Shown here piece after piece: positions 11,251 through 23,479 of a DNA stretch of 64,000 nt. The stretch is from Nemertoderma westbladi. Lineage: Eukaryota; Xenacoelomorpha; Nemertodermatida; Nemertodermatidae. The notes under the pieces were generated by a model that had not been told where the DNA came from, searched no databases, and saw only the letters and a program-made list of their open reading frames with translations. The number at the start of each line of letters is the position of its first letter. Position 1 is the first letter of the stretch. The position numbers and the translations under genes were made by a program. The stretch spans positions 1 through 64,000 of the forward strand of contig JAUCBJ010003949.1 in the NCBI GenBank assembly GCA_032718475.1, given 5' to 3'.

Positions 11251-12517
11251 AACTTATAAACAAACATCACCATCATCACCTCAGTTGAATATTTATCGTC
11301 ATCATCGTTTTCCGTAAAATACTTGAATGTATCTGCACATGTTCTACCACCATAAACACCACTTTACGCAATTCAACTATTATAACAACAACCCATACTG
11401 ATCGCAAGATGTAGAGTACCAAGTTCATTTGAATGGCAATGAACCAGTATATCACGAATTATTTTCCTATCTTTTAGTCAAATAATGCAACACTAGCTAT
11501 GCTACTGCTTTATTTGGCTAATTAAATAACTACACAAATTCTATAGGCTACACAAATTGCAAATAACTGTTCATGTGATATTTCACTAATCAGCTAATAG
11601 GCCTATTTATTCGTGAGATTTCAATTTATAAATAAAACTAATATATGAGCTCATATGAGCTCAATTGATTGATTGATTGATTGATTGATTACGGTCTGCG
11701 ATCAGCTGATTTTATTGCAGTACCGGTATTGCTATTATATTACAGTATTACTTGTTCTTCTATATTCTGTGTGTCAGTCGGTCAGTATGTTCAACATTAA
11801 CTGAATTGTTAATTAATATAAAAATGCTGGAAGTGACAAATTACTATATTGTTGTCTTTATTTATGGATTTTATATTGGTGGAAACAGTCTGCAACATTT
11901 CTCCGAGCCGGATAGTTTACTACTTAATCCAGCATGCCTAACTCTGTAACTTCCAGACTGCAGAATTGCTTACCTCAAGTACCGGACCGGTTGACCGGTA
12001 GGCCTACTTATCTACCGATACCACTGTACCAGTTTATGTTTCAACGCTACTTGTATTGGTTCCTAACCTTCATACCTTAACTCATCACTCATCTGATGTC
12101 ATCATGTATAACATAGTTGTTAACTGTTAATTACAATAATAATTAAATGTCAGCTCGACTGGTGGTGCTGCGCGAATCTGCGCGAATATGCGCGAATAAA
12201 CTGAACTAACTACATGTTACCACTGCAGGCTGTCCTGCCTGTCCTATAGTGCCTAATTTACCTTGCTGCACTGAGCAGTTGGTTTAGGCTAATTTAATCT
12301 TATCACTATCAGACTATTTCATTGAAACCGTTGGGTATCTCTGTATTTACGATTTTACTGAACAATGGAAGATGATAAAGTGCAAATAAACTTATTTAAA
12401 GATGAAAGGTCAGTAGAAAGTTGTAGGACTGTATCGTGATCATACTGTATCATGTATCGTTGTATCGTGATCAACAGTCTGCAGATATTGATGTGGATGA
12501 TTTCGCTTATGCAATAA
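11251..12517. other. No gene seen; contains an (ATTG)n microsatellite
   Basis: AT-rich intergenic DNA. A pure (ATTG) run lies at about 11663-11690. A cluster of ACCGGT/AGGCCT palindromes lies at 11980-12010. Nothing else is recognised. Confidence 0.6.
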
Positions 12518-15500
12518 ACCGAGAGAAAGCCGCCCCAATATTAGATTATAACAACAACATATCCATTGGGTAAGAAAGTGGAGAAGAGCCAGGCACGACT
12601 CTCAATTTTTTCGTTTATATTATGTGATCAATTTTCACTCATCTCGTCATGAACACAACATGTATGTAAACTTTTGATAAATTTGTTGGCTATGCGTTTG
12701 CGGCTGTTTGGGCAGGGTGTGGTAGGCCTATACTTTTCACACTGAAACATTTTGGTTGTGAAATGTTCAGGGCACAGCGATCAGAGATATTTTATATATA
12801 TTTTATTATGAGAGGAAGAAGAACATACAACGTTATTTACTATATTATATGTAACGAAATAATTGTTTTCGGGTTTGGAAGCCTCCCCAAATAGTTGATA
12901 TACGATTATATTTAAAATTATTTCGATGGTCATGGTCATTCACTCGTCTTTAATTAGAAATTTGTTTGCATGAAAGACAGTTTAGTTTAGTTTTTAATGA
13001 TTTATTATCTCTTATCTGACTGGGGTAATAATAAAGGATAGGATAAATGGATGCAAAGTGTGACAGTAACAATTATTTCCCAGTCACCCTAGCATGTCTT
13101 AAGTATATGATATCTCAAAGGGGGAAGTTTGGATGCACTGCATAAATGCAGTTCACCAAACTTCCCCCGAATGCACACTGTAACTTCCCCCTTCCCCCAA
13201 ATATCCACTGTTGAATTAATTTGAAGCGATATAATAAGTACAAAATTGTGCGAGTTTTTAATTGTGTGGTCCATTTGTTATTTGATCTCTATTTATTATT
13301 TAAAGTGCATTTAATATCACACTGGTTTTTAGAATATTATACTATACAACCTTATGTTTTATTAATTTACCCAATCGAAGCCTCATAAGGGCCGGTTATT
13401 TTTGTACGCATATCCCCTAATGCGCTCAGTAAGGTTCAAACAACATATTAATATGAAAATAAAGTATCTGCAAAGAAAAGAACCCAATACCCAATACCCA
13501 ATACTATATAATTTGACCTTATTAAAAAATTTGCACTTTTGCACACTTATTTGTACAAGTGCACTTTAGCAGATCGTAATGGTGGCTCTTATTTAACAAA
13601 CTTATGTTTATCCTCTACCGATCTACGATGGTGTATGATCAAGTGTCAGTCGCTAAAAGTGTCAAAAATCCAATTTAATAAAGCTCGATATTTGCAATTT
13701 TGGACCATATTCATGGACATTTTAAGTCACTTTATAAACATAAAAAGTTAAACAAATGTTACGATTATAGTTAGAAATCATTCCAAACTACATTTTAATC
13801 CAAAAAATAACATTCTACGATGAATAGAACTGGAAATAATAGTGTTTGAACTATCGAAAAAATGTTCACTATTTAAGTGCATTTTGCACTTAGTGCACAT
13901 AAGTCTTTTCCCAAGTTTTATCCTATTTCATACACTACAATCTATCCTCTATGCAATGAAAATGGTTTCAGATTAAACGGCCCTGTAGAACCGAAGTTAT
14001 TGATGTTTAAAAATAGTCACTCGAAAATTTCAAATTCTCTTGGTCACATAGTCTAGTGGTTATCAATCACGTTAATGAAACCGAAGTTCGCGGGTTCGAA
14101 ATCCAATATTGACCATTCTTATATTTTTGCAAAAAAAAATTATTTTTATTTTTTCACTAAAATCGCTCTAACTTCGGTTCTGGTGGTCCAAATTCAATAA
14201 AATTGGTATATTCTTTGCCGTAATTTTTTTCTTAATCTTTTGAGAAGGGGTTATTTTTGGCCCCAAAAAAATTAAAAAAAAGGGCCAAAATAACGCGATA
14301 TTTTTCGACCCTTAAAATTCGTAATTTTAATTATATATGTTAAGATAAAAGATAGCGGAGTTAATTTGATACTTTTTACAGGTACTTTTGGCGCAATACG
14401 CTAAATTATAATGGAATAGCGATTTGTTAAAATAAAAATGTTTCGTCCCTTTTTATAAATATTATATTTCACACGATCGCCTGCCGCTCCAGTTTTATAA
14501 TACCTCCGGCGCTGTGATTAACGCTGTTAGATAGATAATTTAACGCACTATAAGTCTGTGTAAACAAATCTCCCGTAAGTTAAGTAGTTTTCGGGCTAGA
14601 CGATTTCCCGCGAAGCAAGTTTGAAGCGCGAAATTATAATTTTGGCCCTCATTTTTTTAATATCATCCTTGGAGCAAAACCGATAGCATATTTGAATTCC
14701 CCGTATGGATATTGACTGTATAGAATGTACCTTAACCAACTAAAGTTAAAAATAAAAAATTATTCGATAAAAACTACTTTACAAATTCTGGCCCTTTTTG
14801 GCCCCTATTGCCGACATATTTTTTGTACCCCCATTCGATAGGAACGTAGCCCCAATGGTATCTACGAGTTTCATAAAAGAATTAGTGGATTCCTACCCGC
14901 GTTGTCGAATTAAACATTTCGGAAATAAGTTTTCCAAAAAAGACGGACAAAAACGTACAAATTTACAGCCCCTTTTTCCACCCGAAATTTTAATAAATAT
15001 CTTACCCCCATTCGATACGAAGGTAGTACCACTCTTCCCCTTTCCAACCGCGTTACTTTCGTCCCCGTACGATTAATATTAGCCGAGTTATAGCGGATCC
15101 CGCAAAGTCATTTTGTCCGTTTTTTCAACTTTGACGCACATTTTCGGAAAAAAGGCGTGGTAATCTTTTTTGAAAAAAAAAACGAATTCACTAATTAATC
15201 CCTTCTATCGTATCCCGGCGTCGGCTAAGCAATAACCTAGGGTTTTTTCGAGCCACTGTAGAGCGCCTTTCAAAAAAATTTTAAAATTGTCGAAAAAATG
15301 ACGGATTTTTGTCCGCCGTGTCCGTCGAAGGGTTAGATTTAATAATGTTAGAGTTGCTAATATCTTAGAATTCCGAGCCGCTCCCCTGGTGAGAAAATAA
15401 AATAATTTGGTCTGTTCCTTCATCGAAAAGTCCCCCAGAATCCCAAGTTAACCTATATAGTTAGCGATGGCCTGCGGCTTTAGGAGCGGCCGCGGTATTC

Positions 15501-15555
15501 ACCTCCCTCATAGCGGCCGCGGCGGTGTTGCGTCAAATGGAGAAATATTTATCCC
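12518..15555 (+). repeat. Tandem segmental duplication, copy A (~3.04 kb)
   Basis: It begins ACCGAGAGAAAGCC and ends just before the same string at 15556. Copy B follows directly and matches along its whole length with few differences. No coding frame with family resemblance is seen; the short open frames inside are not conserved as proteins. It contains a tRNA-like sequence (14042-14114) and two closely spaced GCGGCCGC sites near its right end. The junctions share the short string CCGAGA, which suggests a microhomology-mediated or unequal-exchange origin. Confidence 0.9.
14042..14114 (+). pseudogene. tRNA-like sequence (Val-like A box), copy A
   Basis: 73 nt with a partly paired acceptor (GGTCA/TGACC), a good A box (TAGTCTAGTGGTTATCA) and a B box-like GGTTCGAAATCC. 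The T stem and anticodon arm pair poorly, so this is a tRNA-derived relic rather than a working tRNA. The A-box region resembles animal tRNA-Val. Confidence 0.4.
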
Positions 15556-16418
15556 ACCGAGAGAAAGCCGCCCCAATATTAGATTATTACAACAACATAT
15601 CCATTGGGTAAGAAAGTGGAGGAGAGCCAGCCCGTCTCTTAATTTTTTACTTTATATTAAGCGATCAATTTTCACTCATCTCGTCATGAACCCAACATGT
15701 ATGTAACCTTTTGTTAAATTTGTTGGCTATGCGTTTGCGGTTGTTTGGGCGGAGTGTGGTAGGCCTACACTTTTCACACTTAAATATTTTGGTTGTGAAA
15801 TGTTACAGGGCATAGCGATCTGAGATATTTCATTTATATTTTATTATGAGAGGAAGAAGAACATACAACATTATTTACTATGTAACAAAATAATTGTTTT
15901 CGGGTTTAACTTGGAAGCCTCCCCAAATAGTTGATATACAATTATATTTAAAATTAATTCCATGGTCATGGTCATTCACCCGTCTTTAGTTAGAAATTTG
16001 TTTGCATGAAAGACAGTTTAGTTTAGTTTTTACTGATTTATTATCTCTTATCTGACTGGGGTAATAATAAAGGATAGGATAAATGGAAGCAAAGTGTGAC
16101 AGTAACAAATATTTCCCCGTCACCCTAGCATGTCTTAAGTATATGATATATCAAAGGGGGAAGTTTGGATTCACTGCATAAATGCAGTTCACCAAACTTC
16201 CCCCGATTGCACACTGTAACTTCCCCCTTCCCCCAAATATCCACTGTTGAATTAATTTGAAGCGATATAATAAGTACAAAATTGTGCGAGTTTTTAATTG
16301 TGTGGTCCAATTGTTATTTGATTTCTATTTATTATTTAAAGTGCATTTAATATCACACTCGTTTTTAGAATATTATACTATACAACCTTATGTTTTATTA
16401 ATTTACCCAATCGAAGCC

Positions 16419-16429
16419 TCATAAGGGTC
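16419..16429. repeat. Target-site duplication, left, of LINE-A insertion
   Basis: TCATAAGGGTC, matched exactly at 18468-18478. Copy A has the single uninterrupted site (TCATAAGGGCC) near 13388. Confidence 0.85.
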
Positions 16430-18467
16430 AGGTACAGGAAAAAGAAAAACCCCTCGAAACAGGAAAAGGGCCCCCTGGACTGACAACAAAATTCAGAAGT
16501 GCCGAAATGACCTTCATAAGGCGCAGAAAGAGTCCCGACTCAAACAGACTACAGCGGCCAAGAATGCAGTTAAAGCTGCATCTAGGTCCCTGAACAGGCA
16601 GTACTCTGTTAATCTACAGGGGCTAATAAACCAACAGGTTGATGCCATCAATGATGCTGACGACATCAGGCAATCATCCCAGGCATGGAAATCGATCAAT
16701 CTGCTTACTGGGCGGAAAAGCCAACCAACCACCAAGGTTAAGGCTGAATCACCAGCCGATCGCCTCAATGGTTGGAAAGCCCACTTTGAAAAGCTCCTCA
16801 ATAATGACAGGGTATTGCCTGATAACTTTATAGAAGTAAAAGTGTCTGAGTCTGTACTCCCAGATATTCCCATTGGCGATATTTCCTTTGCAGAAGTGAA
16901 GGCTGCTGCAAAGAGCATTAAGACCAATCGTGCCAGTGGAGTAGATGGTGTTCCCCCTGAGGTCTTTAAAATACATGAGTGTTTAAAGCTCATCTATCCC
17001 ATCATAGTAGACATGTACCGTACAACACGAGTCCCACAAGAAATGAAAACAAATAAGTTGGTGCCAGTTCCCAAGAAGGGCAACCTAACACTCTATGGTT
17101 CTTTTCGGGGAATCTCATTGATCTCGATTGCTGCAAAACTATACAATAGAATTCTATTAAATCGCATCAGGGATCCCATTGAGAGACTGCTACGTGGAAA
17201 TCAGAATGGGTTCCGTAAAGGTCGTGGGACCATGGAGCCCATTTTGGCACTTAGAAGGATAATTGAAGAGTTATCAAAAAAGAAAGACAGGCATCTGGCT
17301 GTTATCTTTGTTGACTTCTTCAAGGCCTTTGATTCAGTCTCTCGCTCACGTATGTTCAGCATACTTTCATTATATGGGATTCCTGATGAAATTATTGCAG
17401 CAATCAGATCAGTATACGATGGTTCGACAACATTTGTGTCTACTGTTGACGGTGACACAGAACCATTTGAAGTGTTATGGGGCGTCCTCCAAGGAGACAC
17501 ACTTGCACCATTCTTGTTCATTATCGTGGTTGACTATGTTCTACGCATGTCCTTAGATCATCATAATGATGATGGGGTGATGATAACTCCACCTACTGGC
17601 TCCAGAAGTCGAGGAAATCCTGCCAAGTACCTAACTGATCTAGACTTTGCTGATGACTTAGGAGTACTCTCAGAATCATTAGAGGGAGCCCAGCGGCTCC
17701 TCAGCTCATTAGAACATGCTGCTTCTAGTGTTGGTCTTTTTATTAACTCCAGAAAGACCAAAATTCTGACAGTTAACTTTGAAAGTCCTCAGCAAGTCTC
17801 TGATCGGATGAGCATAAGCTCAAAGGATGGTATGCTTGAGCATGTGGACGACTTCTGTTACCTGGGATCATGGATCCGGAAGTCAGGTGAGGACCTTCGA
17901 ATACGTAAGGGAAAGGCATGGGCAGCCTTGAATAGGCTTTCCAGGATTTGGAAGTCACCTAGAATTAATCGGAAACTTAAGGTGCGATTATTTAGAGCAG
18001 CAGTAGTTCCAGTACTCCTCTACGGGAGTCCATGCTGGGCTCTAACTGCTGAGGACACCAAATCTCTGGATGGCACATTCACAAGAATGCTACGCCGGGT
18101 ACATTGTGTCAAGTACAATGCACACATCTCCAACCAGACACTATATAACATTGGAGGTGTCTCATTGGTTCCCCCAAGCTTGACACTAGAACAAAATCGC
18201 CTCCGCTTTGCAGGACATTGCTTTCGCCGTGAGGACCAGCCAGTGCATAATCTTGTACTTTGGCAGCCTCATGGAGTGAATAAGCATGGTGGACAGCCCA
18301 TGACTTTCTTGAGACGCATCTTAAAGGACACTGGCCTTAAAGATGCGGATGATCTAGCAAATGTCATGGGTGATAGGGAGTTGTGGCGGTGCAATTTTGT
18401 TGACAAGCCGGCACAGCATTCTTAAAAATGCAGCTGCAATGCAGCATGCCGATCCTAGTAGTAGTAG
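16430..18467 (+). mobile_element. LINE-A: 5'-truncated RTE-like non-LTR retrotransposon
   Basis: It is bounded by an 11-bp target-site duplication. The 3' end is GATCCTAGTAGTAGTAG, a short AGT-repeat tail rather than poly-A, as in RTE-like elements. The 5' end is truncated inside the coding region, so the endonuclease is missing. Fragments of the same family, almost identical in sequence, lie at 24784-25417 (minus) and about 51950-52345 (plus). Confidence 0.9.
16431..18425 (+). CDS. LINE-A reverse transcriptase, open but lacking its 5' end
   Basis: An uninterrupted frame of 664 codons from the truncation point to TAA at 18423-18425; no genuine start codon is present because the 5' part is lost. 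It covers a basic linker, then the reverse transcriptase: GVDGVPPEVF, the SFRGISL motif, GNQNGFRKGRG, motif A FVDFFKAFDS (Asp codon 17313-17315), LQGDTLAPFLF, and the catalytic FADD (17646-17657). The thumb (YLGSWIRKSGEDL, LLYGSPCWALT) and the C-terminal domain with an RLRFAGHCFRR motif follow. All catalytic residues are present and no stop interrupts it, so the insertion is young. RTE-like is the best clade guess from the C-terminal motif; a related clade is possible. Confidence 0.85.
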   Translation, partial: GTGKRKTPRNRKRAPWTDNKIQKCRNDLHKAQKESRLKQTTAAKNAVKAASRSLNRQYSVNLQGLINQQVDAINDADDIRQSSQAWKSINLLTGRKSQPTTKVKAESPADRLNGWKAHFEKLLNNDRVLPDNFIEVKVSESVLPDIPIGDISFAEVKAAAKSIKTNRASGVDGVPPEVFKIHECLKLIYPIIVDMYRTTRVPQEMKTNKLVPVPKKGNLTLYGSFRGISLISIAAKLYNRILLNRIRDPIERLLRGNQNGFRKGRGTMEPILALRRIIEELSKKKDRHLAVIFVDFFKAFDSVSRSRMFSILSLYGIPDEIIAAIRSVYDGSTTFVSTVDGDTEPFEVLWGVLQGDTLAPFLFIIVVDYVLRMSLDHHNDDGVMITPPTGSRSRGNPAKYLTDLDFADDLGVLSESLEGAQRLLSSLEHAASSVGLFINSRKTKILTVNFESPQQVSDRMSISSKDGMLEHVDDFCYLGSWIRKSGEDLRIRKGKAWAALNRLSRIWKSPRINRKLKVRLFRAAVVPVLLYGSPCWALTAEDTKSLDGTFTRMLRRVHCVKYNAHISNQTLYNIGGVSLVPPSLTLEQNRLRFAGHCFRREDQPVHNLVLWQPHGVNKHGGQPMTFLRRILKDTGLKDADDLANVMGDRELWRCNFVDKPAQHS

Positions 18468-18478
18468 TCATAAGGGTC
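18468..18478. repeat. Target-site duplication, right, of LINE-A insertion
   Basis: TCATAAGGGTC, identical to 16419-16429; copy B sequence resumes immediately after. Confidence 0.85.
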
Positions 18479-19108
18479 GGTTATTTGTACGCATATCCCA
18501 TAATGCGCTCAGTAAGGTTCAAACAACATATTAATATGAAAATAAAGTATCTGCAAAGAAAATAACCCAATACTATATAATTTGACCTTATTAAAAAATT
18601 TGCACTTTTGCACACTTATTTGTACAAATGCACTTTAGCAGATCGTAATGGTGGCTCTTATTTAACAAACTTATGTTTATCCTCTACCGATCTACGATGG
18701 TATATGATCAAGTGTCAGTCGCTAAAAGTGTCAAAAATCCAATTTAATAAATCTGGATTTGCGATTTTGGACCATATTCTTGGACATTTTAAGTCACTTT
18801 ATAGACATAAAAAGTTAAACAAATGTTACGATTATATTTAGAAATCATTCCAAACTACATTTTAATCCAAAAAATAACATTCTACGATGAATAGAACTGG
18901 AAATAATAGTGTTTGAAATATCGAAAAAATGTTCACTATTTAAGTGCATTTTGCACTAAGTGCACATAAGTCTTTTCCCAAGTTTTATCCTATTTCACAC
19001 ACTACAATCTATTCTCTATCCAATGAAAAAAGTTTCAGATTAAACGGCCCTGTAGAACCGAAGTTATTTATGTTTAAAAATAGTCACTCGAAAATTTCAA
19101 ATTCTCTT

Positions 19109-19181
19109 GGTCACATAGTCTAGTGGTTATCAATCACGTTAATGAAACCTAAGTTCGCGGGTTCGAAATCCAATATTGACC
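19109..19181 (+). pseudogene. tRNA-like sequence, copy B
   Basis: Duplicate of the 14042-14114 sequence, almost identical, with A and B boxes retained. It is part of the segmental duplication rather than an independent insertion. Confidence 0.4.
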
Positions 19182-20636
19182 TGACCATTCTTAATTTTTT
19201 TGCAAAAAAAATTATTTTTATTTTTTCACTAAAATCGCTCTAACTTCGGTTCTGGTGGTCCAAATTCAATAAAATTGGTATATTCTTTGCCGTAATTTTT
19301 TTCTTAATCTTTTGAGAAGGGGTTATTTTTGGCCCCAAAAAAATTAAAAAAAAGGGCCAAAATAACGCGATATTTTTCGACCCCTAAAATTCGTAATTTT
19401 AATTATATATGTTAAGATAAAAGATAGCGGAGTTAATTTGATACTTTTTACAGGTACTTTTGGCGCAATACGCTAAATTATAAAGGAATAGCGATTTGTT
19501 AAAAAAAAAATTTTTCGTCCCTTTTTATAAATATTATATTTCACACGATCGCCTGCCCCTCCAGTTTTATAATACCTCCGGCGCTGTGATTAACGCTGTT
19601 AGATAGATAATTTAACGGACTATAAGTCTGTGTAAACAAATCTCCCGTAAGTTAAGTAGTTTTCGAGCTAGACGATTTCCCGCGAAGCAAGTTTGAAGCG
19701 CGAAATTATAATTTTGGCCCTCATTTTTTTAATATCATCCTTGGAGCAAAACCGATAGCATAATTTGAATTCCCCGTATGGATATTGACTGTATAGAATG
19801 TACCTTAACCAACTAAAGTTAAAAATAAAAAATTATTCGATAAAAACTACTTTACAAATTCTGGCCCTTTTTGGCCCCTATTGCCGACATATTTTTTGTA
19901 CCCCCATTCGATAGGAACGTAGCCCCAATGGTCTTCTACGAGTTTCATAAAAGAATTAGTGGATTCCTACCCGCGTTGTCGAATTAAACTTTTCGGAAAT
20001 AAGTTTTCCAAAAAAGACGGACAAAAACGTACAAATTTACAGCCCCTTTTTCCACCCGAAATTTTAATAAATATCTTACCCCCATTCGATACGAAGGTAG
20101 TACCACTCTTCCCCTTTCCAACCGCGTTACTTTCGTCCCCGTACGATTAATATTAGCCGAGTTATAGCGGATCCCGCAAAGTCATTTTGTCCGTTTTTTC
20201 AACTTTGACGGACATTTTCGGAAAAAAGGCGTGGTAATCTTTTTTGAAAAAAAAAACGAATTCACTAATTAATCCCTTCTATCGTATCCCGGCGTCTGGC
20301 TAAGCAATAACCTAGGGTTTTTTCGAGCCACTGTAGAGCGCCTTTCAAAAAATTTTTAAAATTGTCGAAAAAATGACGGTTTTTTGTCCGCCGTGTCCGT
20401 CGAAGGGATAGATTTGCTAATGTTAGAGTTGCTAATATCTTAGAATTCCGAGCCGCTCCCCTGGTGCGAAAATAAAAAAATTGGTCAGTTCCTTCATCGA
20501 AAAGTCCCCCAGAATCCCAAGTTAACCTATATAGTTAGCGATGGCCTGCGGCTTTAGGAGCGGCCGCGGTATTCACCTCCCTCATAGCGGCCGCGGCGGT
20601 GTTGCGTCAAATGGAGAAATATTTATCCCACCGAGA

Positions 20637-21594
20637 TGGGACATGCCACTTCCCTCTCTGCCTCTGCTACTAGTATCAGACCATACCGCAATCAGGTAAT
20701 TGTAGACAATTCTGTAATTATTACTGAATTAGTAGTAGGCCTGGGTTTGACTTTACTGCGTATACGTAGGCCTACAAGATTTTAAATAACGGCATGCTAA
20801 CAGCCAGCCATTTGGAAGACAACGTTTCAGCGACACATGTTGCTAATTGCAAGGACCGATTAAAGCAACAAGTACATCCTCATTTAAAGGAAAAGGCTGC
20901 TATGCCTCGCAAGAATATATCCAAAGCAGCTGAAAAGGTTTGTGGATCGGGTAGGAAGCCAGGAACCGCCACAACCAGGCGTGGGGGTCGCACGCCATTG
21001 GATATTGGCCCTGGCCATAGAGAGAGTGGCGGTAGTTTCCGTGTAGTACCTGAAATAATACTGCGTTCGTCTTGCAACGCGAAGAAGTGTAGCTCTTGTC
21101 ATTATATTTTCAAGGAGGAGAAAAATAAATACTATAGTAATATTATAGTAGTGTAGTGGCTCAAACAGTGGATGGGATGATGAACACCCAATATAACTTC
21201 AGCCTTTATGATTTTATGATTAATTAAATGTCTGACCGCGACTGTTTTGGGCTTTTGTAACTTCTGACAACGTTCAAATAAATTATCATTCATTTCGCCT
21301 GTTGACTGCCATAGACCAAGATCATGCGCAGTCTTCTGCATTGCGGCAGTGATCGACAAGTCGCATCGGTAGTGCCTGCAGGATGAAGCTGTGCTTCATC
21401 AATTATCGGTCACTACCGAGATTGTACAGTATGCCTGAACCCTGCGCTGTACCCTGTGCTTTCATTCTAACAGTAATGTATGTAAATTATGTAAATGTTT
21501 TATTGGACCTAACGGAAAGAAATATACTGCAATGCTGTACCCTGTGCTGTATACCCTGATGTATATTGTACTGGACGCAATAAAAATGCATCCC
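20637..21594. other. No supported gene; contains a two-stem hairpin
   Basis: A 120-codon open frame at 20794-21156 has no recognisable domain and I do not call it. At 21366-21421 a compact hairpin is visible: CGGTAGTG pairs with CACTACCG, and inside it GATGAAGC pairs with GCTTCATC. Function unknown. Confidence 0.4.
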
Positions 21595-22065
21595 TCTTCA
21601 GGGAAAATTGGAGCAAATAACAGATGATTACTCTCCAAAATAAAACTGTAACCTGTTCTATTGTGTTTAGTTTATTGTTTTGGTTAAAATATCGTGCCAC
21701 TGTAACCTGCTCCTTTCCCTAAATTGAGAATTTAACATTAGGCGGGATAGTAATCCGCCAAGGCGGGTTTTGCGTCGAGTGTTCCCCCCTGTCTCATGTT
21801 GTACCGTCAATGTATCTGTTCTCTTCTGGCTTCTGCAGTATGAGTGATAGTTTATTCAATGCAGCAGACCAGGCTTTACTCCTTTTCCTTCACAATAAAC
21901 TACAGCCAATAGAACAGGTCACAGTTTTAATTTTGGGAACAAGTATCAATGTTAATTTATAAATTAAGGATAAGTAGCAAGTTGCATTGGCACGTTATTT
22001 TAACCAAAACAATAAACTACAGCCAATAGAACAGGTCACAGTTTTAATTTTGAGAACAAATTTTA
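21595..22065. repeat. Dispersed repeat family, plus copy followed by inverted copies
   Basis: Plus-oriented copy at about 21595-21790 (AAATAAAACTGTAACCTG, TTTATTGTTTTGGTTA, CACTGTAACCTGCTCC, GGCGGGTTTTGCGTC). The same sequence appears inverted at about 21892-21946 and again at 22008-22060, so the area can fold back. Other copies lie at 23640-23765 (inverted) and 45415-45510. Confidence 0.75.
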
Positions 22066-22536
22066 ATTTTAATAAATAATTTTAATTTTTTAACAGTGTA
22101 ATTGGACCGGAAGTGTAATGTGATTGAACTGTACTCTCTGATAGTGTAGTTGTCCAACAGTTCAACGAGGGCAAGCTTAAATGCACATCAAAAGTGCTAC
22201 ATAACGAAAAGTGTATCTTCTCAAATCTCACTTTTTCTCGAATGGAAAGATTTCAGTTTTGTTGCAATAGCGGAAGACTATGCCTTGCGGTGTATCGCAG
22301 TGTCAGCGGTACACCATTGAGTGTGAAGGTCCCGGTGCTTGCGCTTAGCTGTATGCGAGCGGTTAGCGGTATCTCACCGTTGACTGTACGACCCAACATG
22401 TGGTTGTGCGCTGTGCGGTACACCGCTCCGTTTACTGTGCTCATTGAAATAGGATAATAAAATTACTGGAGTAACTGGAGGTACTGGAGTACTGGAGGAC
22501 TATTGAATTAACTGTGTACAGAAGGACGACCAGCAA

Positions 22537-22735
22537 TCTAGTCTCTTAGTTCTAACCGTAAACGTAATTTGTTCCAATGGAATAGTCCCTTAGTTCTAAA
22601 CCGAGCACCATTTGTTCTAAACCGGATACGTCAATAGTTCTAATCAAAGCTCAGTAGTTCTAATTTTGAACGTCATTAGTTCCAATTGAATAGCACTTAG
22701 ACGTAAACACCTGTCATTTGTTCTAGATCAAGCGT
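22537..22735. repeat. Imperfect ~29-bp tandem repeat around AGTTCTAA
   Basis: AGTTCTAA or TGTTCTAA recurs about eight times at roughly 29-bp spacing with intervening blocks ending in CGT or CAGT. The copies are diverged. Confidence 0.5.
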
Positions 22736-22949
22736 CAGTATTCTAGAACATTTTAGCAGCCGTGATTAAGATATTTAACGACTTAATTGTGATTTTAACT
22801 ATTACCAGGGACATATCCAGAAGGGAATGATGTTTGGGGTTGTAAGACCTTGCCGAATATTATGCATCTCGATTTTAAATGATGGAAAATAATAACTTGC
22901 AAAGTTAGGTATCTATTAATCCGAATGTAAATCAGGCCTCCCAGAGTTT

Positions 22950-23058
22950 CCTTTTTTCCTTTTTTTTTTCCTTTTTTTAGAACGTTTCCTTTTTTTTCTT
23001 TTTTTTTAGAATGTTTCCTTTTTTTGTCCATTTTCACACCTTTTTTTCCTCTTTTTAG
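22950..23058. repeat. Polypyrimidine tract with TTTCC repeats
   Basis: About 100 bp almost wholly C/T on this strand, interrupted by two AGAACGTT/AGAATGTT motifs. Similar tracts lie near 27370-27460. Confidence 0.7.
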
Positions 23059-23479
23059 TTCAGAAAATAGCCTGCTGTAAGTGTAACATATTCTATTCAG
23101 TACAAGGCAGCGGGGAGACAGCTGGACAGGTCTTGTAGTCTAATCAATTTCCGGTACTGTACCACTGTCTGACTGTAGTTCCTTATAAAAAATGACGATT
23201 TCAGTACTTACTATATACTGTACTATCAGTATAGTAGTCCTTGGCTTGATACTAAACTAATATAACAATTTACGGGACAAGTGATTTTCCTGATATCTGC
23301 AATCATACTTAACGGTACCGGTAGCAATGGAAACCATTAGATCCAAGCAATCATTGGCAGATAAGCTGAAATTTCAGCATGCTGCTGATATTGACAAGGT
23401 TATAACAGAGATTGACGGGCATATGCCGATTATATTTTGATTATATATTTTATTGACAAAAATCACAAGCTAAGCTACC

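Larger units (their letters stand above)
15556..20630 (+). repeat. Tandem segmental duplication, copy B, interrupted by LINE-A
   Basis: It matches copy A from ACCGAGAG at 15556 to TTTATCCC before ACCGAGATGG at 20630. A 2-kb LINE insertion with target-site duplication sits at 16430-18467. Removing it leaves about 3.03 kb, the same length as copy A. The LINE inserted after the duplication or was lost cleanly from copy A; the former is far likelier because copy A holds a single uninterrupted target. Confidence 0.9.

Noticed and set aside
14798-15076. 92-codon frame in the duplicated unit, repeated near 19959
   Set aside because: The copies differ in start and length because of base changes and show no family resemblance; conservation is explained by the recent duplication.
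16514-16993. 159-codon minus-strand frame
   Set aside because: Antisense shadow of the LINE-A reverse transcriptase frame.
20794-21156. 120-codon plus-strand frame
   Set aside because: No recognisable domain, no splice context, near repeats; insufficient support.
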